This document shows, piece after piece, positions 57,733 to 64,000 of a DNA stretch of 64,000 nt. The position numbers and the translations under genes were made by a program. Position 1 is the first letter of the stretch; each line of letters opens with the position of its first letter. The stretch lies in contig NZ_BNAR01000028.1 in the NCBI RefSeq assembly GCF_014653695.1, positions 1 to 64,000 on the forward strand. Reading direction: 5' to 3'. The notes beneath the pieces are model-generated. The model did not search any database and was not told where the DNA came from. It saw only the letters and a list, made by a program, of their open reading frames with translations. This stretch comes from Lentzea cavernae. GTDB taxonomy: Bacteria; Actinomycetota; Actinomycetes; Mycobacteriales; Pseudonocardiaceae.

Positions 57733-60231
57733 TCAGGAGGCGAGGACAGGTGCGTTTCCGCGCCGCTGGAGGAGTTCGGCGAGGTCGCCCGAATCGGGGC
57801 TGGGCAACTCGTCGATCTCGCGGAGCACAGAGGTCAGGAGGGCGAGCGTTCTGGGCACCGCGGTGTACTGGCCGAGCTGGGCCTGGGTGCGCATGATGTC
57901 GCGGTAGATGCCCTCGTTGTACTGGTCGAGCATGCGGGCTCGTTCGAGAAGCTCGAGGACAGTTTCCGGACTTGCCTTGCCATGCAGGTGAATCAGCGCG
58001 CCATACGCGTCTAGCGCGTCACGTCGCGCGGCCTCCCGGAACGGTTCGATCCAAGGTGTTGAGAGGTCCTCCGCCAGATCTCCTTCGTAGAGATCGACAG
58101 CACCCTGCAGCTGGATCTTGCGGTCGGTGTCGGCTGCACGGGCTCGTTCCAACGTCTGTCGGAACTGCCAGAGATCCACGGTGACGAACTCGTGACTCAG
58201 CTGGTAACGACCGAGCGCATTCACGACGACGTTCGCCATCGAGCCGTTGGTGGCATCGGACAACACCCGGCGTAGCACCGACAGCGTGTTGTGGAAGGAG
58301 TTGTAAGGTCTCGGCGGCCGGCTGTCCGGCCACACGGCTTCGTTCAACGCCTCACGACGAACTCCTTCTGGGTGCAGTGCGAGGTAGACGAGCACTTCGC
58401 GCTGCTTCGGCGTGAGCAGTTCGCTGAGTTCGCGCGCTTCGGCCCCGACCGTGTCGAACGACAGCCGGAACCGGCCGAACACCTTGATGGTCAGGCGCGA
58501 CCGCTGTGTGACAGTGACTGATGTGCTCAGCTCGTGCTCACCTTCAACGCCGGCAGTCTCTGGAACCGCTTGGTCGCTCTCGGCTTCACGAAGTACGGCG
58601 ATGAGGTCTGAAGCGTCGGGGGCGGGCAGGGTGAACAGCCGGATTCCGGCGAGCTTGTCACGCAGGGCCTGGCTCGAGGCGCTCACTGTGCCGTTCGCCT
58701 GCACGGCGACCGTGGCACCCGCACTCCATTGCCCCAGAAGAATTCCGGCCAGTCCGAGGACGGAGCCGTTGTCCAGTACCGCCTGCACCCTGCGGTGGGC
58801 GTGAGCAGCAGGTGAGGCGATCAAGACGACGGCTGCATTGGTCTCCTGCTCGTCGAGCACTCGTCGAGCGCGGGTCAGGATCGCCGTCTCCATCTGATCG
58901 AGCGCAGTGTCGAGCGAGGCGACGACCTCAACGGCGTTGGGCATGTCCTGAACGTCGTTCCGGCCGAAGACCGAACGGAGGTCCTCGGCGGGAACGAGAA
59001 CGCGCAGGTTGCCCGCGGACGACTGCGTCGTCAACAAGTGCAGCAAAAGTGCTCGAACCGCCGCGGCCGCGCCAGCACCGATCAGGCCGAGGCCGTGAAC
59101 GCTCGCGAGGTTGAGGACGAACTCGCGGCCGCGGCGAACCCCCAATGGCGCTGGCACTCGTGGAGACTCCGCTCTCGGTTCGAGGTCGACGAGTTCTCGT
59201 TCTTCGCGCTTTCCGTTGGGCTCGACCCTGTGCGCCTCGCGCAGAGCGACGACAACAGGAGCGCGCGGCCGTTCGAGGTCGGAACGCTCGCCGCTGCCGA
59301 TGCGGTATCGACGCCGACGGCGCATCTGGGAGGCCACCAGGACACCGGAGATCACCCCTGCCGCACCAGTGCTGATGTAGACGCCGGTCATCAGGTCGAT
59401 GCCGGGCTCCACCCACCCGCCATCAGACTCGGGAACGATCTCAGCCGGAACTGGTGTCTCGGTGGGCGGCACCACGCCAGCTGGAGGCGGAACTTGTTGC
59501 GGCGACTCGGCTTGTGTCTCGGGAATGTAGGCAGCGATCTTCCAGCCCGGCCGCACGTGATCGGGATCGACTAGCGAGCGGCCGTCCGCTTGCTCGACGC
59601 CGCGATTGAGCTCGAAGAGCTCCGGCCATCGAGCTCCCCCGCCCGGTCCGTAGACGCGCTCGGCGATCCGCCACATGCTGTCGTAGATCCCGTTGTGAGG
59701 AAGTCGAACCTCCTCGACGACACGCACATGACCATGAGGAGCCGATGCTGCGCGATCGACCACCGATCTGTCTGAGGGAAGGACAGAACCTGGCATCACG
59801 CGCACCGTCGCAACGACGGCCTGCGGCTGTGAAGTCGGAACATCGGTCACCGCAACGGAACCGGCAGCCAACGCCCGATTGGTCACGAGAGTCAGCAGGA
59901 CGGCCGCGACGAGGGTGGCAGCGGCTGATCGGATTGGCCCGTGCACCCGGTCCGGCGACCAGGTGATGTCTTGCACGAGGTCGAAAACGGATTGCAAGAC
60001 CCCCAAAGCGAAGCGGAACCAGGCGATCCAGCAGACCACCACCAGGACGTTGATGACGAACTCATTGCTCATCGGATCGAGCAACGTCGCCTCGACCTCT
60101 TCCCAGGTCGGCACGTGATCCGGGAGCGGCCAGCCCACGAAGTGCACCAATGCCCAAGGCAGACCGACCAACAGCACTGCCAGGGCGAGCAACGCCAGCA
60201 GACTGCCGACAGATCGAGCGCAGCGGTTCAT
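57733..60231 (-). CDS. Membrane LysM-BTAD protein of the Tad locus
   Basis: Protein of 832 residues. N-terminal membrane segments (8-30 and 58-85, with another near 100-122) are followed by a LysM-like domain (about 175-235: GIYDSMWRIAERVYGPGGGARWPELFELNRG), a Pro-rich stretch, another membrane helix (about 285-305), and a cytoplasmic part ending in a winged-helix plus BTAD (about 600-830: LTPKQREVLVYLALHPEGVRREALNEAVW). It combines wall binding with a SARP-type regulatory domain, typical of actinobacterial Tad loci. ATG overlaps the stop of the upstream small gene. Confidence 0.87.
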   Translation of the reverse strand: MNRCARSVGSLLALLALAVLLVGLPWALVHFVGWPLPDHVPTWEEVEATLLDPMSNEFVINVLVVVCWIAWFRFALGVLQSVFDLVQDITWSPDRVHGPIRSAAATLVAAVLLTLVTNRALAAGSVAVTDVPTSQPQAVVATVRVMPGSVLPSDRSVVDRAASAPHGHVRVVEEVRLPHNGIYDSMWRIAERVYGPGGGARWPELFELNRGVEQADGRSLVDPDHVRPGWKIAAYIPETQAESPQQVPPPAGVVPPTETPVPAEIVPESDGGWVEPGIDLMTGVYISTGAAGVISGVLVASQMRRRRRYRIGSGERSDLERPRAPVVVALREAHRVEPNGKREERELVDLEPRAESPRVPAPLGVRRGREFVLNLASVHGLGLIGAGAAAAVRALLLHLLTTQSSAGNLRVLVPAEDLRSVFGRNDVQDMPNAVEVVASLDTALDQMETAILTRARRVLDEQETNAAVVLIASPAAHAHRRVQAVLDNGSVLGLAGILLGQWSAGATVAVQANGTVSASSQALRDKLAGIRLFTLPAPDASDLIAVLREAESDQAVPETAGVEGEHELSTSVTVTQRSRLTIKVFGRFRLSFDTVGAEARELSELLTPKQREVLVYLALHPEGVRREALNEAVWPDSRPPRPYNSFHNTLSVLRRVLSDATNGSMANVVVNALGRYQLSHEFVTVDLWQFRQTLERARAADTDRKIQLQGAVDLYEGDLAEDLSTPWIEPFREAARRDALDAYGALIHLHGKASPETVLELLERARMLDQYNEGIYRDIMRTQAQLGQYTAVPRTLALLTSVLREIDELPSPDSGDLAELLQRRGNAPVLAS

Positions 60232-60596
60232 GGCTTGCCCGCCGCTTCTGGTGCTGCAGCGCCGACGACTGCGGCCGGCTCGCGATCAGCCTTGCTCATC
60301 CGTGGATCTGGTGCACTCCGCCTGCGCCTTCCTCGAGCAGGCCTGCGCGCCTCGAGGATCTGGGCGAGATCGGTGGCCGGAACATCGGTGAACGCGGCCA
60401 ACTCTTCGACATCGATCACATCGGTGTTGCTGGTGATGGCTTCGCCGATCTGCTGATCGATGTCCGCGAGGCGCTGCACGACCGCTCTGCGTTCCCGCGC
60501 GAGTTCGCCGACGAGTTGCGCAGCCGTCGTACGCCGCGCGCTGCGCGCCGAGTCGGCTTCCTCGACCCGGCGAGCGATGTCGTCAGTGGTCGCCAT
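60228..60596 (-). CDS. Small coiled-coil protein of the Tad locus
   Basis: Protein of 122 residues. A charged helix (DDIARRVEEADSARSARRTTAAQLVGELARERRAVVQRLADIDQQIGEAI) is followed by a short HTH-like stretch (VEELAAFTDVPATDLAQILEARR) and a basic, disordered tail. Lies between the TadG-like gene and the BTAD gene, overlapping the latter by 4 bp. Function unknown; position suggests a regulatory or assembly partner. Confidence 0.75.
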   Translation of the reverse strand: MATTDDIARRVEEADSARSARRTTAAQLVGELARERRAVVQRLADIDQQIGEAITSNTDVIDVEELAAFTDVPATDLAQILEARRPARGRRRRSAPDPRMSKADREPAAVVGAAAPEAAGKP

Positions 60597-60611
60597 CTCC
60601 GAACTTCCTTT

Positions 60612-61034
60612 CTACGAGGAGATCCCGCGTCGGGGTCGGGCTTCACCGCGTGCCGTCACTGTGATCGTGTCGACGGCGACGAGCTTGAGGAGTTGTGTGT
60701 GGTGGCTGATGGTCACGGTCACGCTGACGGTGTTGAATCTGACCGACACAGTCCCGACCTGGCCTGCGGAGGCGAGGTGGATCTGAGCGGCGCCGGACGC
60801 CCGGCCGGGATCCAGCCTCAAGGTGCCGTCAGCGCGATACGCGGCCAGATCGATTTCTTGCGCTCCGGCTCGCGCCGCTTCCTGTGCCTGTCCCATCGCC
60901 CGCACCTTGGCGGCGAGCGCGAGTCCGCCGTCGAGAACGAGTCCGCCGAACGCCAGGGCGGCAACCGTCGTGATGACCACGTACGCGGTGACTCGACCGT
61001 GCTGGTCGTCTCGTAGACGGCCTATCAGCGTCAT
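60612..61034 (-). CDS. TadG-like / Rv3654c-type membrane protein
   Basis: Protein of 140 residues from ATG 61034, whose ATG overlaps the previous stop. One hydrophobic segment near the N terminus (about 17-40, VTAYVVITTVAALAFGGLVLDGG) after DDQHGR, then an extracellular part with AKVRAMGQAQEAARAGAQEIDLAAY. This is the helix pattern of TadG/Rv3654c proteins that accompany TadE in actinobacterial Flp loci. Minor pilin or assembly factor. Confidence 0.85.
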   Translation of the reverse strand: MTLIGRLRDDQHGRVTAYVVITTVAALAFGGLVLDGGLALAAKVRAMGQAQEAARAGAQEIDLAAYRADGTLRLDPGRASGAAQIHLASAGQVGTVSVRFNTVSVTVTISHHTQLLKLVAVDTITVTARGEARPRRGISS

Positions 61035-61459
61035 GACCCGCCTCCCCGCCACACGTCAACGACCGAGGAGAAGCTGCAGCTGATGATGCGACTGCCCGGC
61101 ACGCCGAGCGCGGCCACGTCCTCGAGGGCGACCGTGCAGGAGACCGTCACGGTCACCGTGCTGCCTGGACGGAGACCGGCGGAGGCGACGGACACGGTCA
61201 ACGACCGGCAGGTGATGCCGGCAGCAGCCAGCGATGCCGCCGCGGTAGCTCGTGCAGCGACTTCGGCTTGCGTCGGCGTTCGAGCCGAAGTCGCGGCACG
61301 AGCAGCCTGGTGAGCGACATCGTTCATCCGCACCTGCGTTGCCGCCAAGCGTCCACAGAAGACCACGAACAGCACCAGGAGAACCATCAGCGGGGCGACC
61401 AAGGTCAGTTCAGCCGCTGCCGAACCCCGGTCCTCTCGCCACACACGGGTCGACGTCAC
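61031..61459 (-). CDS. TadE-like pseudopilin
   Basis: Protein of 142 residues. DRGSAAAELTLVAPLMVLLVLFVVF shows the prepilin-type motif G-SAAAE followed by the hydrophobic spine, expected to be cut after Gly by a prepilin peptidase. The remainder is extracellular with two Cys pairs (ITCRSL, VSCTVAL). Overlaps both neighbours by 4 bp. Minor pilin of the Tad system. Confidence 0.87.
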   Translation of the reverse strand: MTSTRVWREDRGSAAAELTLVAPLMVLLVLFVVFCGRLAATQVRMNDVAHQAARAATSARTPTQAEVAARATAAASLAAAGITCRSLTVSVASAGLRPGSTVTVTVSCTVALEDVAALGVPGSRIISCSFSSVVDVWRGGGS

Positions 61460-61869
61460 GGCGACACCGCCGGAGAGAACTTCTCGACCGGGCCGACAGC
61501 TTCGGCGTGAACAGCCAGGGAGACGAGCGGAACCACGCTGACCACCTCTCCTCGTACCTGCACGGACGCCTGATCGGCACTGCGTTGCACATGTACGGAG
61601 GTCCCGCGAAGCGGTCCGCCACCAAGCTGTGCGAGCACCCGCTGGCTCTCCGCGGTGCCGGCACCTGGACTTCCACCGGCGACGCGGGCCGCTGACAGCC
61701 CCTGCGCTGCAGCGGTTTGAGCGATGTGAGCCGCATGCATGTACAGCGCGAACTGCGCGATCAGGACGAACAGCAGGAGCAGCACCGGCATGACGATCAC
61801 GAGCTCAGCCGTGCCGCTCCCCCTCTGGTCCCGGCAAACTCCTCGAATGACCTGAGGCATCGTCATCAC
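61456..61869 (-). CDS. TadE-like pseudopilin
   Basis: Protein of 137 residues. DQRGSGTAELVIVMPVLLLLFVLIAQF shows G-SGTAE, the TadE processing motif, then the spine helix. Extracellular C-terminal domain of about 90 residues without Cys. Overlaps the Flp pilin gene by 4 bp. Second of two TadE paralogues in tandem. Confidence 0.88.
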   Translation of the reverse strand: MMTMPQVIRGVCRDQRGSGTAELVIVMPVLLLLFVLIAQFALYMHAAHIAQTAAAQGLSAARVAGGSPGAGTAESQRVLAQLGGGPLRGTSVHVQRSADQASVQVRGEVVSVVPLVSLAVHAEAVGPVEKFSPAVSP

Positions 61870-62054
61870 TCGATCGGAATGCTCTGGGCCTTCTGGATGA
61901 TCTTGGCGACGATGAACGCGACCGCCGCGATCGTCGCGGACACCAGCAGTGCGGTGCCGACGACGAACTCGGTCGAGTAGCCGCGGTCGTCGCGACGGAT
62001 CCTTTCCAGACCGGCCTGCAAGTAGACAACAAGGATCTGCATCTCAATGGACAT
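61866..62054 (-). CDS. Flp-type major pilin precursor
   Basis: Small prepilin of 62 residues from ATG 62054, chosen because GAGGAG lies six bases upstream; the ATG at 62060 is too close to it. RDDRGYSTEFVVGTALLVSA has the G-Y-S-T-E-F processing site followed by the hydrophobic helix. Expected to polymerise into the Tad/Flp pilus. Lies between TadC and TadE genes. Confidence 0.88.
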   Translation of the reverse strand: MSIEMQILVVYLQAGLERIRRDDRGYSTEFVVGTALLVSATIAAVAFIVAKIIQKAQSIPIE

Positions 62055-62093
62055 CGACATCTCCTCACTTCGTTGAGTCACTGTTTGGGCCTT

Positions 62094-62987
62094 TCACAGG
62101 CCTCCCAGCACGTTTGCGATCGCCGGGAAGCCGATGAAGATCAGAAACCCCGAGCACAGGACCACCACCGGAACGCTCATCCGTTCGCTCGCCGCCTGCG
62201 CCTCGCCCTCGATGAGAGCTAGCTCCCTGGTGCGCAGGCTTGTGGCCTTGGCCGCGAGACTGGCTCGAACACGAGCTCCTTCAGTGCCGGCGAGGCTCAC
62301 GGAAGCGGCGAGCTCAACGAGCTGCTGCACGCTGAGTTCCGTGCCGAGCTGACGCAATGCCGACCAAGGGGTGGTGCGCGTGAGCTTCGCGGTGACGAGC
62401 GCGTGGCGGAGCTGGTCGAATGCCCAGCCCTTGCCGATACCGACTGCGAAGTTCAACGCGCCGTCGACTCCGGCCCCACCTGCCAGCAGGACTCGGATGA
62501 GGTTCAGGTAGGCGGACAAAGCGTGCCGGAACGTCGACCGGCGCCGTTCAGCCTCCTGGTGGACATGCAGATCCGGCAGGAGGAAACCGCCGACGAAGAA
62601 CAGAGAGCCGATGGCGAACGGGACTACCCAGCCGAGTCCGGTACCGGCGAGCACGAGTGCCAGATGGATGAGCGAAGGCAGGAGCATCCCGGTCAGTGCG
62701 AAGATCACCTTCTCCGCAAGGTGGTGATCGATGCTCTTGCCGACGACGGCGAGGTCACGCCGGATCGTCCTGCCGGGCAAGCCCATCGCCGTCAGGACGG
62801 TCACGAACGGCCCGCCGATGCTGAGTGCCCAGCCGCCGGAACTCGGGGCGAGGATCGGGGCAGGCGCCGGCTGGGCCTGCAGCTGGTCCACCAGGGCTCG
62901 AAGTGAAGGTCGTGACGGAAACACGTACGCCGCGAGCATCCACAGCCCAACCCCTGCTCCAGCGCCCCACAACGCCATGCTGATCAT
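62094..62987 (-). CDS. tadC: TadC-like inner-membrane platform protein
   Basis: GspF/T2SSF-type protein of 297 residues with membrane segments near 5-22, 92-112, 118-138 and 270-292. The cytoplasmic T2SSF domain (about 150-265) contains FRHALSAYLNLIRVLLAGGAGVDGAL. It overlaps the TadB gene by 4 bp and works with it as the pilus assembly platform. The symbol denotes family role. Confidence 0.88.
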   Translation of the reverse strand: MISMALWGAGAGVGLWMLAAYVFPSRPSLRALVDQLQAQPAPAPILAPSSGGWALSIGGPFVTVLTAMGLPGRTIRRDLAVVGKSIDHHLAEKVIFALTGMLLPSLIHLALVLAGTGLGWVVPFAIGSLFFVGGFLLPDLHVHQEAERRRSTFRHALSAYLNLIRVLLAGGAGVDGALNFAVGIGKGWAFDQLRHALVTAKLTRTTPWSALRQLGTELSVQQLVELAASVSLAGTEGARVRASLAAKATSLRTRELALIEGEAQAASERMSVPVVVLCSGFLIFIGFPAIANVLGGL

Positions 62988-63874
62988 GTCGTCACGCCTT
63001 CGCTGACACCGAGCTCGGTGAGGAAGCGCTCTGGTTCACGGAACCGCGAGATCTTCGTCAGCCACGCGAATGCCGTCACGAACAGTGCGCCGACGAGCAG
63101 CAGAACGAGCTGGCCGGACACCGAGTCGAACGGGCTGAGGTAGTCGCGGTTGAAAGCCACCAGGCCGCCCGCGAACAAGAGGGTCGTCCCGACGATGACC
63201 CGCACGCTCGTCCTGGTGCGTGCGCGACCTGCGTTGACGCGCATCCTCATCGTGGCCTGTTCGCGAGCTTCGATCGCGAGTTCGCCGAGCAGGTCCGCGA
63301 GCTGACGAGCTTGGTGCTCGGAAGCCAGGACGAGCGCGGAGACGACCAGGTCCGCGGTGGGATCTTGCAACTGGTCAGCGAGGTCGCGGAGTGCCGGCGC
63401 CAGGCGTTCGCCACCTTCCAGCCTTGCCGCGAGTTCGGTGACCTCGCCGCGGATCGGTTCCGGGCAGGTTGGAGCGGTGGCGAGGATCGCCTGCTCGAGG
63501 CCGGCCGCGGCGACGAGCGTGTCGCGCAACATCTCCGTCCAGCCGGCGATCGCCTCGATGCGGTCGAGTTGACGTTGGTGGTCGACGTCAGATCCGAGGA
63601 TCCGCGGCAGTCCGAGAACGGCCAGCACGCCCAGGAGGCCGCCCACGGCCCAGCCGGTGATCAGGCCGACACCGAGGCCGACGACCATCCCCATCGCCAG
63701 GCGGCCGGAGGTCTTGCGATCGAACCGTGCCGACCGCAGTCCTTGCCGGCGCGGCCACGTCGCCGGGTTCGCAGTCTCACCCCGCAACCCAGCTCCCACG
63801 AGCAGGACGCCAATCGCCATCCCTGCACCGAGCAGGCCGGACAAGATCGAGGTCGCGCTCACGGCGTCCACCAC
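62984..63874 (-). CDS. tadB: TadB-like inner-membrane platform protein
   Basis: Protein of 296 residues, GTG start. Membrane segments near 10-30, 60-95, and two in the C-terminal part (225-245, 252-275). The T2SSF region (about 110-220) includes MLRDTLVAAAGLEQAILATAPTCPEPIRGEVTELAARLEGG. Its start overlaps the end of the preceding gene by 16 bp. Partner of TadC in the platform. Confidence 0.88.
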   Translation of the reverse strand: MVDAVSATSILSGLLGAGMAIGVLLVGAGLRGETANPATWPRRQGLRSARFDRKTSGRLAMGMVVGLGVGLITGWAVGGLLGVLAVLGLPRILGSDVDHQRQLDRIEAIAGWTEMLRDTLVAAAGLEQAILATAPTCPEPIRGEVTELAARLEGGERLAPALRDLADQLQDPTADLVVSALVLASEHQARQLADLLGELAIEAREQATMRMRVNAGRARTRTSVRVIVGTTLLFAGGLVAFNRDYLSPFDSVSGQLVLLLVGALFVTAFAWLTKISRFREPERFLTELGVSEGVTT

Positions 63875-64000
63875 CCGTCGCGCCGCTCAGTCAGGCCCGG
63901 GTCGTAGCCCATCTCGACGAGCAGCTCGAGCGTGTCGGTGCGCAACGGAGCGGCCGGGACCGCACGCCGGTCCGGACCAGGACGCCAGCACTCGTTGCTG
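63859..64000 (-). CDS. C-terminal end of a gene upstream of tadB, probably TadA/CpaF ATPase (partial)
   Basis: Only 46 C-terminal residues are inside the window; the 5' part is cut by the right edge. Visible sequence includes PLRTDTLELLVEMGYDPGLTERR and a Trp-rich end (DGWWTP). Gene order in Tad loci and the 16-bp overlap with tadB make the TadA/CpaF secretion ATPase the likely identity. No catalytic motif is visible, so the name is by context. Confidence 0.6.
   Translation of the reverse strand, partial: SNECWRPGPDRRAVPAAPLRTDTLELLVEMGYDPGLTERRDGWWTP

Noticed and set aside
58040-58060. GGTTCGATCC match to the tRNA T-arm as a possible right attachment site
   Set aside because: Only ten bases match, it lies inside the BTAD coding sequence, and no acceptor end follows.

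Overview
The window is about 64 kb of GC-rich actinobacterial DNA. An SsgB-like sporulation protein, a SigK/RskA-like sigma/anti-sigma pair, an AfsR-type SARP and many GTG starts point to a sporulating actinomycete, most likely of the Pseudonocardiales (Lentzea/Saccharothrix/Amycolatopsis relatives). That placement is inferred from gene content, not from a marker gene.

Left part (1-30.9 kb), chromosome-like. It opens with a 13-bp tandem repeat that abuts a response regulator gene. Then come an ABC exporter with histidine kinase and response regulator preceded by a TetR gene and an 18-bp palindrome; an IsdG-type haem monooxygenase; a DUF305 lipoprotein facing an LVIVD-repeat exported protein; an MFS transporter, a VOC protein and an LtrA-like protein; a complete ABC importer operon (binding protein, two permeases, ATPase) translationally coupled to ltrA; a HAD-like and an F420-type PPOX protein; a VWA protein with an unknown partner; an AfsR-like regulator; and an XRE regulator preceded by a small exported peptide.

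Putative conflict island (20.7-27.5 kb). A gene with a degenerate TIR-like domain converges on a tight four-gene operon: TIR protein, KGGVGR-variant MinD/ParA ATPase carrying a second cryptic TIR-like domain, small winged-helix-like protein, and a 1048-residue AAA-HerA fusion. This is my best candidate for an under-described defence or signalling system. It is followed by a tRNA array (Gly, Cys, Val, Gly, Val on the minus strand), ssgB and the sigK/rskA pair.

Integrated element (from 30.95 kb). A tRNA-Val(CAC) gene marks the likely attachment site. Inside it lie a tyrosine integrase and excisionase, a divergent XRE regulator with paired palindromic operators, a four-gene DNA-modification-like cassette (two methyltransferase-like proteins, a C5-cytosine methyltransferase and a PP-loop protein), and a conjugation module (VirB2-like pilin, VirB6/TrbL-like membrane protein, PrgI, VirB4, GP88, TcpA/VirD4-like coupling ATPase, replication-relaxation protein, transglycosylase-NlpC/P60). 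No relaxase or replication initiator is recognisable, and no right attachment site was found, so the element probably extends past the window or ends somewhere I cannot see.

Variable region (48.7-57.7 kb). Coding density is low, with orphan small genes, an IS5-type transposase relic, a GlxA-like regulator, two small secreted cysteine proteins and several strong hairpins. The window ends (57.7-64 kb) in a Tad/Flp pilus locus on the minus strand: TadA (partial), TadB, TadC, Flp pilin, two TadE-like and one TadG-like protein, a coiled-coil protein and a membrane LysM-BTAD protein. Whether this locus belongs to the element or to the chromosome is not decidable here.
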